DNA of 9,037 nucleotides, taken from Patescibacteria group bacterium. Lineage in GTDB: Bacteria; Patescibacteriota; UBA1384; JAGGWG01. The notes beneath the pieces are model-generated. The model saw nothing but the letters and a program-made list of their open reading frames with translations. It was not told the DNA's origin and made no database searches. The position numbers and the translations under genes were made by a program. This document shows, one piece after another, positions 1 to 7,147 of this stretch. Position 1 is the first letter of the stretch, and each line of letters opens with the position of its first letter. The stretch lies in the NCBI GenBank assembly GCA_028698375.1, contig JAQVDI010000011.1, positions 6,329 to 15,365 of the forward strand. The letters are read 5' to 3'.

Positions 1-1326
1 CCAGAGAGCGATTTGCCGGAAAATGAAGTCCCCACTAAGGCTAGTTTTGCTAAGAAAACAGTTGAAGCTGATAGCGAAGTTGTCTCTGATGATGAAGTGC
101 CATCAACTGATGATTACAAAAAACCAGAAAAACCAATCAAAAGTCGTGTTTTTGCTGGTCCAGTTTTTAAATTTAATCGTCGTAATTCTAAAATAATTTT
201 GTTTATTTTGATTGGTTTGGCCGTAATTGGTTTAGGGGCTTTTCTGTATCTTTATTTGCCTGGAGCTAAAATTAATTTGTATTTAAAGGCAGAAACCAAA
301 GATGCAGCAATGAGTTTTGTAATAGCCCAAAATGCTGCAAAAAATGAATTAGCAAGTCAAATTATAGAAACTGACAAGGAAAAATCTTCTCAAGCTAAAG
401 CTACGGGAGAAAAGGAAATTGGCGCTAAAGCAACAGGTAAGATCGCGATTTATAATTATTGGGATTCTGCTGACCAAGTTTTAGCAGCAGGAACACGTTT
501 TCAAGCTATTTCCAGTAATCGGATTTTTATATTAACTAGTCAAGCAGTAGTGCCTGGCTCAAAGATTGAGCAAGGCCAACAAGTCGCCGGTAGTACAACA
601 GCTGATGTGGAAGCAGAAGAAATTGGTGCTGAATACAATATCGCCCCTGATCGTTTTATTATTCCCGGTTTATCTGCTGACAAGCAATCTAAAGTTTATG
701 GAGAAAGCTCGCAGCCAATGAGTGGTGGAATTAAGAAAAATATTCGCGTGGTTTCGCAAGATGATTGCGACAAAGCCATTGCGGCTTTAAAAGAAAATTT
801 GCAAAAAGAAGCAGAAAAAGATCTAAATAATAAAACCAAAGCTTTTAAAGACTATGTTTTTAACTCTGGTTTAGTCTTTAATGAAGTGATCGAGGCTAAA
901 TGTGATCCCGCAGTTGATGTTGAGGCTAGTGCTTTTACTGCTCGAGTTAAACTGCATTATGTGGTTTTCTTGTATCGGGAAACTGATTTAAAAAATTTGT
1001 TAAAAGTTCAGGCTTTAAAAAATCTTGATCCTAACAAAGATGTGGCGACTGAGGCTTTTTCTAAATTAGATTTTGCAGAGAAAAAAGCTGATTTTAAGAC
1101 TAAAAAAGCAGAAATCAAAGTTAACACTAATTTGGTAGTAGTGCCTAAATTAGATTTAAATAAAATCAAAAACAATATCTTGGGAAAAGATCGAGATAGT
1201 GCTATCAAATATTTGAATACAATCCCAGAAATACAAAAAAGTGAAATTCAACTTTATCCTTCTTTTATTAAGCGTATTTCTAAAAACGCCAAGCGCGTTA
1301 CAATTGAAACTAAAGAATCAAAATAA
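1..1326 (+). CDS. Single-pass membrane protein with baseplate J-like domain (5' partial)
   Basis: The reading frame is open to the left edge: the codons before the TTG at 13 read P-E-S-D with no stop and continue the same acidic, Pro/Lys-rich linker. The true start is probably outside the window and the TTG is not needed. Counting from the first codon, there is a charged cytoplasmic-type region of about 64 residues, a transmembrane helix at about 65-86 (rich in I, L, F and G), then a long exported part. The stretch at about 142-244 (nt 425-732), with ATGKIAIYNYW, LAAGTRF, GAEYNIAPDRF, IPGL and MSGG, resembles the domain annotated as baseplate J/gp47-like in many CPR membrane proteins. That family name reflects fold similarity and does not imply a phage origin. 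A Lys-rich, possibly helical C-terminal region follows. Its placement just before mltG suggests an envelope role, but the function is unknown. Domain assignment is fairly confident; role is not. Confidence 0.8.
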   Translation, partial: PESDLPENEVPTKASFAKKTVEADSEVVSDDEVPSTDDYKKPEKPIKSRVFAGPVFKFNRRNSKIILFILIGLAVIGLGAFLYLYLPGAKINLYLKAETKDAAMSFVIAQNAAKNELASQIIETDKEKSSQAKATGEKEIGAKATGKIAIYNYWDSADQVLAAGTRFQAISSNRIFILTSQAVVPGSKIEQGQQVAGSTTADVEAEEIGAEYNIAPDRFIIPGLSADKQSKVYGESSQPMSGGIKKNIRVVSQDDCDKAIAALKENLQKEAEKDLNNKTKAFKDYVFNSGLVFNEVIEAKCDPAVDVEASAFTARVKLHYVVFLYRETDLKNLLKVQALKNLDPNKDVATEAFSKLDFAEKKADFKTKKAEIKVNTNLVVVPKLDLNKIKNNILGKDRDSAIKYLNTIPEIQKSEIQLYPSFIKRISKNAKRVTIETKESK

Positions 1327-1329
1327 AAA

Positions 1330-2343
1330 GTGAAAGTTAAATATCTTATTTTCGGATTAATTTTATTTTTGGCAGTTTGCATTATTACTTTTTTGGTTTG
1401 GTTCTTTGTTAGTTTAAGACCAGTTTATAATAATAAAATGGTTGCCTTGGAAATTGAGGAAGGTAGTGGGTATAAAAAAATTGCTGCTCATTTGGAAACT
1501 AAGGATTTGATTAGATCAAAATTAGCTTTTCAAATTTATGTTCTGTGTACTGGCAAATATGGTCAGTTGAAACCAGGACAATACCTTTTGAGCGGTGATG
1601 ATTCGGTCCAAAATACAATTTCAGTTTTAACAACTGGTAAAATGCGTAATTACCGCGTCACAATTCCCGAAGGATTAACCATTAAAGAAATGGATCAGTA
1701 TTTAAGTGACCAATATGCTGCTTATGGCCTTAAAATGGGCCAATTTGAAGCGATTAGCAATGATTTGATTAATGTGGGCCAATTAGAAAAAGACTTCCCA
1801 CAAATCAAAAATGAAGGTTTGGAAGGCTTTTATTTGGGCGATACTTTTTATTTTGTTGATAAATTAGAAATTAATGATTTGCGTTTAAGAATGTTAGAAA
1901 ATTTTGTTAATAAAGCTTTGCCTGCGTTTGATAATTTACCTGTTCCTTTAAAAAATAATTATGAAGCTTTAATTTTAGCTTCTATTGTTGAAAAAGAAGC
2001 TATTAGCGAAAGTGATCGTAAAATAGTGGCTGGTATTTTTTTAAATCGCTTGAAACAAGGTAGTTTTTTAGAATCATGTGCTTCTATTAATTATATTTTG
2101 CCTCAAGTTAAAAAAATACTTTCAGCTGATGATCTAGCAATTAATTCTCCTTATAATACTTATTTGTATCCTGGTTTAACGCCAACGCCAATTACTAATC
2201 CTAGTGTTGCATCAATTAAAGCGGTTTTTGAACCAACTATTACTGATTATTATTATTTTCTTTCTGATAGTGAAGGTAAGCTTTATTATGCAAAAACTTA
2301 TGAAGAGCATTTGCAAAATCGTAGTCAATACATAGAAAATTAG
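1330..2343 (+). CDS. mltG: Endolytic murein transglycosylase MltG (YceG family)
   Basis: MltG is a membrane-anchored lytic transglycosylase that cleaves nascent peptidoglycan strands and is thought to set glycan length. The 337-residue protein starts with a transmembrane helix at about 5-28, followed by a LysM-like subdomain (about 38-105) and the YceG catalytic domain. The signature ASIVEKEA is present; by alignment with E. coli MltG (catalytic Glu218), Glu221 is the expected catalytic residue. Downstream are GIFLNRL, SPYNTYLYPGL and a C-terminal YYFLSDSEGKLYYAKTYEEH motif typical of the family. One oddity: the usual LQSDPTV-like segment reads LESCASI, with Cys250 in place of the conserved Asp (codon 2077-2079). 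The GTG start lies 3 nt after the upstream stop, so the two genes probably form one transcription unit. There is no clear Shine-Dalgarno sequence. The family call is very secure. Confidence 0.95.
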   Translation: MKVKYLIFGLILFLAVCIITFLVWFFVSLRPVYNNKMVALEIEEGSGYKKIAAHLETKDLIRSKLAFQIYVLCTGKYGQLKPGQYLLSGDDSVQNTISVLTTGKMRNYRVTIPEGLTIKEMDQYLSDQYAAYGLKMGQFEAISNDLINVGQLEKDFPQIKNEGLEGFYLGDTFYFVDKLEINDLRLRMLENFVNKALPAFDNLPVPLKNNYEALILASIVEKEAISESDRKIVAGIFLNRLKQGSFLESCASINYILPQVKKILSADDLAINSPYNTYLYPGLTPTPITNPSVASIKAVFEPTITDYYYFLSDSEGKLYYAKTYEEHLQNRSQYIEN

Positions 2344-2418
2344 TTTAAACTTTAGAGTTAAAATTATAAAATTTTTTGTGGTTTGACAGCACGCTTGGGT
2401 TTCTCTAAATTGAAGTAG
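2344..2418. other. 75-nt spacer between mltG and mreB
   Basis: This short AT-rich spacer separates the mltG unit from mreB. It contains the predicted mreB promoter (2383-2411) and no open reading frame. No strong GC-rich hairpin with a T run is visible, so a classical terminator for mltG cannot be supported. Confidence 0.6.
2383..2411 (+). promoter_or_regulatory. Predicted sigma70-type promoter of mreB
   Basis: A perfect -35 box TTGACA (2383-2388) is followed after exactly 17 bp by TAAATT (2406-2411), a 4/6 match to TATAAT. A start point about 7 nt after the -10 box would be 2418-2419, which is the A of the mreB ATG. The only purine-rich stretch before the ATG (GAAG, 2412-2415) is weak and too close to act as a normal ribosome binding site. 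This suggests a leaderless mreB transcript; the start point is inferred, not observed. Confidence 0.6.
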
Positions 2419-3459
2419 ATGCTAGAGTTATTTTTTGGGCGTTTGTCCCATGATATTGGAATTGACTTAGGTACTTGTAATACTTTGGTTTATGTTCGCG
2501 GCAAAGGCGTGGTAGTTAATGAGCCTTCTGTTGTGGCAATTAATTTAAAAACCAAAGATATTTTAGCTATTGGCAATGAAGCAAAAAAAATGGTGGGTAA
2601 AACCCCAGCTCATATTGTGGCTATTCGTCCACTTGTTGATGGTGTGATTTCTGATTATGAAACTACAGAACAAATGCTGACTTATTTTATTAAACGAGTG
2701 CATCGTAAAACTTTTTCTTTATTACCTCGTCCAAGAGTGGTTATTGGGATTCCTTATGGTGTGACTGAAGTGGAACGGCGTGCTGTTGAAGAAGCAGCGA
2801 TTAATGCTGGGGCTAGAGAAGTTTATTTGATTGAGGAGCCAATGGCAGCAGCAATTGGCTCGCGTTTAGCAGTTCAACAAGCAGAAGGGTCAATGATCGT
2901 TGATATCGGCGGAGGCACTACAGAAGTGGCTGTTATTTCTATGGGTGGGATTGTGGCTTCTAGATCTTTAAGAATTGCTGGTGATGAAATGAACCAAGAT
3001 ATTATTGATTATGCTCGCGATAAAATGAATTTATTAATTGGTGATCGGACAGCGGAAGAAGCCAAAATTGCTATTGGTTCGGCTGTGGCAGTTAATAAAA
3101 ATGAGGAAATGATTATCCGGGGTAGAGACATGATCACGGGAATGCCTAAAGAGCAAATAATCACCAGTGATCAAGTGCGTGAAGCTATTGCTAAAAGTTT
3201 GTTTGCAATCGTTTCAGCTGTTAAGGCGACAATTGAAGAAACTCCTCCGGAATTAGTGGCAGATATTATGAAACGGGGTATTGTTTTGGCTGGTGGTGGC
3301 GCCATGTTAAAAGGTTTAGATGTTTTGTTGCAAAAAGCGACTGAAACTAAGTTTGTAATTGCCGATGATCCAATGGGTGGGGTGGTTAGAGGTTGTGGTA
3401 TTGTTTTAGAGAGCTTAAAAGAGTTGAAAGAAGTTTTATTACCATCGGAAATTCGCTAA
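2419..3459 (+). CDS. mreB: Rod shape-determining protein MreB
   Basis: MreB is a bacterial actin homologue that forms membrane-bound filaments and directs lateral cell wall synthesis. At 346 residues it has the usual family length. The actin-fold nucleotide-binding motifs are visible in order: phosphate 1 DIGIDLGTCNT (12-22), the connecting region IPYGVTEVERRAVEEAA (111-127), LIEEPMAAAIG (137-147), phosphate 2 VDIGGGTTEVAV (161-172), and the adenosine motif GIVLAGGGAMLKGLD (287-301). The short hydrophobic N-terminus MLELFFGR resembles the membrane-binding end of other MreBs. The ATG fits the usual alignment (FF...DIGIDLGT). Cys20 replaces the more common Ala in DLGTANT, a mild change. It is the first gene of the mreBCD-mrdA cluster and appears to have its own promoter. 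Confidence 0.98.
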   Translation: MLELFFGRLSHDIGIDLGTCNTLVYVRGKGVVVNEPSVVAINLKTKDILAIGNEAKKMVGKTPAHIVAIRPLVDGVISDYETTEQMLTYFIKRVHRKTFSLLPRPRVVIGIPYGVTEVERRAVEEAAINAGAREVYLIEEPMAAAIGSRLAVQQAEGSMIVDIGGGTTEVAVISMGGIVASRSLRIAGDEMNQDIIDYARDKMNLLIGDRTAEEAKIAIGSAVAVNKNEEMIIRGRDMITGMPKEQIITSDQVREAIAKSLFAIVSAVKATIEETPPELVADIMKRGIVLAGGGAMLKGLDVLLQKATETKFVIADDPMGGVVRGCGIVLESLKELKEVLLPSEIR

Positions 3460-3464
3460 ATAAT

Positions 3465-3574
3465 TAAGTTAAAAGTTAAAAAGTTTTATGGAAAAACTGC
3501 GAATAAAAAAATATCAGAAAACTTATAAAATTTTTATTTATAATTTTGACCTTTGCCTTTTGAATTTTAACTTA
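3465..3574. repeat. mreB-mreC spacer with imperfect terminal inverted repeats
   Basis: The left end (3465-3483) and the reverse complement of the right end (3557-3574) both begin TAAGTTAAAA and then stay similar (GTTAAAAAG versus TTCAAAAG), giving about 18-nt imperfect terminal inverted repeats around roughly 75 nt of AT-rich DNA. It fills nearly all of the 122-nt mreB-mreC gap and contains no gene. It could be a decayed miniature mobile element or just low-complexity AT-rich sequence. A possible TTGACC -35 box lies at 3546-3551, but the -10 region at the expected distance is poor. Confidence 0.4.
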
Positions 3575-3581
3575 TTTTTTT

Positions 3582-4385
3582 ATGTTTAAGGAAAGAATAA
3601 AACAGATTTTAATGATTGGTTTGGGGATTTTGATCCTTTTTTATTTTATTGAATGGGTAACGCCTAATTTTTCTTTGGCTAATTCTTTACGTAACGCTAC
3701 TTTGAATATTTTTCGTTGGCCGATTAGTTTATTCTCTCGGGTTTATGTAGGAGCTACTAATATCACGGATATTTTTAAGGTTAGTCAATTTAAAAAAGAA
3801 AATTTTGATCTGCGGGAAAATAATTTAAGATTGGAACAAGAATTAGAAAATTTAAAAGAAAAAGAATTGTTGTTTAATAAATATAATGAATTAGCTAAAT
3901 TATTGCCGACTTTGGAGACTTTGCCTGTAGAAAGCCGGGGTTATTTTGAAGAAGGCGGCCGTAGTTATTTTCTTATTAGCAAAGGGACAAATGACGGGGT
4001 GGCTCTAGATAAAGGCGTGGTTTGGGGTAAATTTTTAGTTGGAAAAATTAGTGAAGTTTATCCAAATACAGCTGTGGTAGAAACAATTTTGAGCAAAAAT
4101 TCTATTATTAATATCAGTGTGGCTTCAAATCGAGAAAGTGGCCGTGGTGTGGCTCAAGGCACAGTGGGATTAGGTTTAGAAGTCGTTGGTTTTCCTAATA
4201 ATATTGCGATCAAAGAAGGAGAAAAAGTTTTAACTAGTGGTTTGGGCGGTATTTTACCTCCGAATTTAATTGTTGGTAAGGTAATTAAAAAAATTTCTTC
4301 AGATTCAGAGGCATCTCAAAAATTTTTAGTGGAAGTGGTGCTCGATTTTACTGGTTTAGAATTTATGCAAGTTATTAAAAATTGA
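3582..4385 (+). CDS. mreC: Rod shape-determining protein MreC
   Basis: MreC is a bitopic membrane protein of the elongasome that links MreB and MreD to PBP2 and activates it. The 267-residue protein has the standard layout: a transmembrane helix at about 8-26, an extracytoplasmic coiled coil at about 66-110 (rich in E, K, L and N), and a C-terminal beta-domain pair from about 115. Family signatures include LISKGTNDGVALDKGVV (131-147), FLVGKISEV (151-159) and LTSGLGGILPPNLIVGKV (217-234). The gene ends in TGA, supporting the standard code. No Shine-Dalgarno sequence precedes the ATG; the 30 nt upstream are nearly all A and T. Its place after mreB is the normal order. The assignment is secure. 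Confidence 0.96.
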   Translation: MFKERIKQILMIGLGILILFYFIEWVTPNFSLANSLRNATLNIFRWPISLFSRVYVGATNITDIFKVSQFKKENFDLRENNLRLEQELENLKEKELLFNKYNELAKLLPTLETLPVESRGYFEEGGRSYFLISKGTNDGVALDKGVVWGKFLVGKISEVYPNTAVVETILSKNSIINISVASNRESGRGVAQGTVGLGLEVVGFPNNIAIKEGEKVLTSGLGGILPPNLIVGKVIKKISSDSEASQKFLVEVVLDFTGLEFMQVIKN

Positions 4386-4422
4386 CAATTTGACTTTTTA
4401 GCTAATAATGGACAAATTGTCA
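4383..4422 (+). other. Inverted repeat at the end of mreC
   Basis: TGACAATTT (4383-4391, starting at the mreC stop codon) is perfectly complementary to AAATTGTCA (4414-4422), a 9-bp stem with a 22-nt loop. The right arm lies within a smaller palindrome, GACAAATTGTC (4411-4421). It may protect the mRNA 3' end or mark the boundary of the repeat block that follows. It is AT-rich with no T run after it, so it is not a convincing intrinsic terminator. Confidence 0.4.
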
Positions 4423-4427
4423 TCTCC

Positions 4428-4584
4428 GCCCCGTGTGTCATTCCCGCCCCGTGTGTCATTCCCGCGTAGGCGGGAATCCACGGGGTAAACTCCGGCGGGA
4501 ATCCACGGGATAAACTCCGGCGGGGATCTAGGAAAGAGATTCCGTGTCAATCACGGAATGACAGAGAAGCAGTTCGGAATGACA
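4428..4584. repeat. GC-rich composite palindromic repeat block between mreC and mreD
   Basis: Several repeat units are stacked here. An 18-nt unit containing CCCCGTGTGTCATTCCC occurs twice in tandem (GTGTGTCATT at 4433 and 4451). The 20-mer attcccgcgtaggcgggaat (4458-4477) is a perfect 8-bp stem with a 4-nt loop. A 25-nt unit is repeated (4469-4493, 4494-4518), differing at one visible base, with a partial third copy. A second hairpin has arms ATTCCGTG and CACGGAAT (4539-4559). The right end carries CGGAATGACAG twice (4554 and 4575). The block starts with GTCAT and ends with ATGACA, like the other repeats in this window. It is much richer in G and C than its flanks, which suggests an inserted element. 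It holds no gene and separates two genes that are usually adjacent. Confidence 0.85.
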
Positions 4585-4629
4585 GAAAAAATAATAAGAT
4601 AAATATATGAAATTAAATCATTTGGCACT

Positions 4630-5115
4630 ATGATAAAAAAAATAATTTTTTATGTAAGTTTGGTCTTAATTTTGATTTTTTTCCAGCTTTATACCACGCC
4701 TTTTTTCTTCATTTGGGCATTACCAATTTTATTTTGGTTAGAATTAGGCTCAAAAGAAGTTTTCATTTTTTTAATTACGGCTATTTTTTTAGATTTATTG
4801 TCTAGTTTTTATTTTGGTTTTTGGTTAGGTTTATCAATTTCAGTTTTCTTTTTCTCTGGTTTAATTCTACAGCAATACTTGCGAGAATGGACCTTGTGGG
4901 CTTTTGTGTTAGTTTTCGCTTTTTGGCAAATAATTTATGGTTTTTTATATTTAGTTTTATCTAAAACGCCTTTTACCTGGGATTTGCTTTTAGATTTTTT
5001 GTGGTCTGTAGTTTTCTGTATAATTATTTTTATGGCCTTAGAATATTTGAAAAAATTCTTAATTGATCAAAATATTGTTAGCATTAATCCCGATAAGGAA
5101 TATAAAATTTTATGA
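4630..5115 (+). CDS. mreD: Rod shape-determining protein MreD
   Basis: MreD is the small polytopic membrane protein of the elongasome. The 161 residues are extremely hydrophobic, with about five or six membrane helices (approximately 4-24, 26-40, 44-66, 68-88, 92-110 and 117-140). The family-type segment FLITAIFLDLLSSFYFGFWL (Asp in the third helix followed by LLS and Gly) is visible. The length is normal. Sequence identity in this family is low, so position between mreC and mrdA carries much of the assignment. The ATG has no Shine-Dalgarno sequence. Its stop overlaps the mrdA start (ATGA, 5112-5115), which implies translational coupling. Any transcript from mreC would have to read through the repeat block upstream. 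An ATGACA (4579-4584) at the end of that block could act as a -35 box, but no good -10 box follows. Confidence 0.88.
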   Translation: MIKKIIFYVSLVLILIFFQLYTTPFFFIWALPILFWLELGSKEVFIFLITAIFLDLLSSFYFGFWLGLSISVFFFSGLILQQYLREWTLWAFVLVFAFWQIIYGFLYLVLSKTPFTWDLLLDFLWSVVFCIIIFMALEYLKKFLIDQNIVSINPDKEYKIL

Positions 5116-6965
5116 GTTTAAAAGATTTACCTGATTATTTAAGTCGTGATGATGTTTGGCAAAGCAAAGAAAAGAACAGACCTTATTTAAAATGGATTTT
5201 TTTATTTTTAGGCTTGGCGTTTTTATTATTACTTTATAGAGCTTGGCAGTTGCAAATTATTCAAGGCGCTTATTACAAAGATTTGGCTAGTGGCAATCGA
5301 TTACGACGCATTTTTGTTTTAGCGCCAAGAGGAGCAATTTTGGACAAAAACGACAAAGAATTAGCCTTTAATCAATCATCTTATGCGGTAGTTGTTAGTC
5401 CGGTTGATTTAAGCCGTGACCCCCAAGAAAGAGAAAAGGTTTATCAGGCAGTTAGTGTTGATTTGAATTTAGATATTAAGGGTGATGTGGAAAAAGCTTT
5501 AGAGCAAGGGAGTGAAGACGAATTGAATTTTGCGATTGATATTACTCAACCCCAGGCTCTTATTTTGAAAGAAAAGTGGAGTAAGTTGACTGGTGTTTCT
5601 GTTGAAGATCGGTTTAGGCGTAATTATGTAGCTGATTTATCTCACATTTTAGGTTATGTTGGTAAAATCCAAGCTGAAGAATGGGCAGGCCTAAAAGATA
5701 AAGGCTATTTGATGTTTGAGAGTTTGGGTAAAACTGGGCTAGAAGCTTATTATCAGGATTTGTTAAGGGGAGAAATGGGGGCTAAGGAGGTAGAAGTTGA
5801 TGCTTTTGGTAAAATTAAAAAAGTTTTAGCTACTCGCGAACCTAAATCGGGAAATAATTTAAAGTTAACTTTGAATTATGCTTTGCAGCAAAAAGCAAAA
5901 GAAATTTTAGCTCGTCGGCTTAAAGATAATGATAAGATTAAAGGCAGCTTAGTCGCTTTAGATCCCAAAACAGGTGGGATTTTAGCTATGGTTTCTTTAC
6001 CGGATTATGATAATCGTTTATTTGTAAATCCTGGAAATTCTGATCAATTGGCAGATATTTTAATGTCTCCGGATCAGCCAATGTTTAATCGAGCGATTAG
6101 TGGCGCTTATCCCTCAGGATCAACCATTAAGCCTTTAATCGCAACAGCTGGTCTTCAAGAAGGTGTTATTGGTGAGTATACCACTGTTGTTGATGATAAA
6201 GGTTATTTGGAAATTCCTAATCAGTATGATCCAGAAATTGTGTATCGTTTTAATGATAATAAAATCCACGGTAACGTTGATGTGCGTTCCGCTATTGCAC
6301 AATCTTGTAATGTCTTTTTTTATACTGTTGGGGGCGGTTTTGGTGAAATAAAAGGTTTGGGTGCCAATTTGCTTAATGATTATATGAAAATGTTTGGTCT
6401 TGGTGCTCAATCGGGTATTGATTTGCCTGGTGAGGCAGCCGGGTTAATTCCTACGCCAGAATGGAAACAAAAAAATCAAAATGAACCTTGGTATTTGGGA
6501 GATACTTATAATTTATCAATTGGCCAGGGCAATCTTTTAACTACTCCTTTGCAAATTGCTCGTTACACAATGGTGATTGCTAATAACGGCAATTTATACC
6601 AGCCACATTTTTTAAATCAAATATTAGATGAGAATGGTAAAGTGATTAAAAATTTTACACCCGTTAATTCAAAATTAAAAATTGATGAAAATAATTTACG
6701 CATTGTTCGTGAAGCAATGAGAGAAGCAGTTTTAAGCGGTTCGGGTAATCAATTGCAGAGCTTAAAAATCAGTTCTGCGGCTAAAACTGGAACAGCTGAG
6801 GACGCAACTCACCCGGAAGATCCACATTCTTGGTTTACTAGCTTCGCGCCTTATGAAGATCCGGGGATTGTGGTAACTGTAATGGCGGAAAATGCAGGAG
6901 AAGGTTATGATGTGGCTGAGCCAGTGGCTAAAGAATTGTTAGAGTGGTGGCAAGATAATAGATAG
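5112..6965 (+). CDS. mrdA: Penicillin-binding protein 2 (peptidoglycan DD-transpeptidase)
   Basis: This class B PBP cross-links peptidoglycan during elongation, acting outside the membrane with the Mre proteins and normally a SEDS glycosyltransferase (RodA). The 617-residue protein has a short cytoplasmic N-terminus, one transmembrane helix (about 26-45), the pedestal motif APRGAILDKNDKELA (71-85) and a dimerisation-domain signature SLGKTGLEAYYQDLLRG. The transpeptidase domain follows with all three catalytic motifs: SxxK as STIK with nucleophile Ser337 and Lys340 (6120-6131), SxN as SCN (398-400) and KTG (558-560). Length is normal for PBP2. The start overlaps the mreD stop by 4 nt, and AAGGA (5095-5099) about 12 nt upstream is the clearest Shine-Dalgarno-like sequence in the cluster. 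No rodA follows within the window. Confidence 0.96.
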   Translation: MSLKDLPDYLSRDDVWQSKEKNRPYLKWIFLFLGLAFLLLLYRAWQLQIIQGAYYKDLASGNRLRRIFVLAPRGAILDKNDKELAFNQSSYAVVVSPVDLSRDPQEREKVYQAVSVDLNLDIKGDVEKALEQGSEDELNFAIDITQPQALILKEKWSKLTGVSVEDRFRRNYVADLSHILGYVGKIQAEEWAGLKDKGYLMFESLGKTGLEAYYQDLLRGEMGAKEVEVDAFGKIKKVLATREPKSGNNLKLTLNYALQQKAKEILARRLKDNDKIKGSLVALDPKTGGILAMVSLPDYDNRLFVNPGNSDQLADILMSPDQPMFNRAISGAYPSGSTIKPLIATAGLQEGVIGEYTTVVDDKGYLEIPNQYDPEIVYRFNDNKIHGNVDVRSAIAQSCNVFFYTVGGGFGEIKGLGANLLNDYMKMFGLGAQSGIDLPGEAAGLIPTPEWKQKNQNEPWYLGDTYNLSIGQGNLLTTPLQIARYTMVIANNGNLYQPHFLNQILDENGKVIKNFTPVNSKLKIDENNLRIVREAMREAVLSGSGNQLQSLKISSAAKTGTAEDATHPEDPHSWFTSFAPYEDPGIVVTVMAENAGEGYDVAEPVAKELLEWWQDNR

Positions 6966-6990
6966 AAAAGATAAAAAATTTCTAATGTCT

Positions 6991-7140
6991 GTCATGCTGA
7001 ATTTATTTCAGCATATAGATCCCGAAACAAGTTCGGGATGACAAGGAAGGTTGTCATGCTGAATTTATTTCAGCATATAGATCCCGAAACAAGTTCGGGA
7101 TGACAAGGAAGGTTGTCATGCTGAATTTATTTCAGCATCT
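6991..7140. repeat. 62-bp tandem repeat of a two-hairpin palindromic element (2.4 copies)
   Basis: The unit starts at 6991 and 7053 and again, truncated, at 7115, a period of 62 nt. Each full unit has a 53-nt element bounded by GTCAT and ATGACA plus a 9-nt linker. Inside are two perfect 8-bp hairpins: ATGCTGAA/TTCAGCAT with loop TTTAT, and ATCCCGAA/TTCGGGAT with loop ACAAG. The third copy contains only the left hairpin and stops 8 nt before the start of the GIY-YIG gene. The structure resembles REP/MITE-type elements. Two hairpins per unit could also slow RNA decay or transcription after mrdA, but neither has a T tract. Confidence 0.9.
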
Positions 7141-7147
7141 CAAAAAT

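Noticed and set aside
1008..1208. Minus-strand open frame of 66 codons
   Set aside because: It lies wholly inside the baseplate J-like gene, has low-complexity hydrophobic and basic composition and no recognisable domain.
1..1326. Phage tail or prophage gene because of the baseplate J-like domain
   Set aside because: The protein has a cytoplasmic linker and a transmembrane helix, sits beside mltG, and no other phage gene is present.
3546..3575. Leaderless promoter for mreC
   Set aside because: TTGACC is a fair -35 box, but the -10 candidates at 16-18 bp (such as TAACTT) match only about half of the consensus; too weak to list as a promoter.
4383..4422. Intrinsic terminator after mreC
   Set aside because: The stem is AT-rich with a long loop and no following T tract.
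6163..6351. Plus-strand out-of-frame 62-codon frame inside mrdA
   Set aside because: It overlaps the conserved PBP2 sequence around the SxN motif in another frame; it is a shadow of the real gene.
6135..6410. Minus-strand open frame of 91 codons inside mrdA
   Set aside because: It is antisense to the PBP2 transpeptidase domain, which is clearly coding; no family features are seen.
6991..7140. CRISPR array
   Set aside because: The units are directly adjacent with a nearly identical 9-nt linker, so there are no unique spacers, and no cas genes are present.
7100..7147. Longer start of the first GIY-YIG gene at ATG 7100
   Set aside because: The 16 additional codons translate the tandem palindromic repeat (VVMLNLFQHL) and are not part of the nuclease domain; the ATG at 7148 fits the family start.
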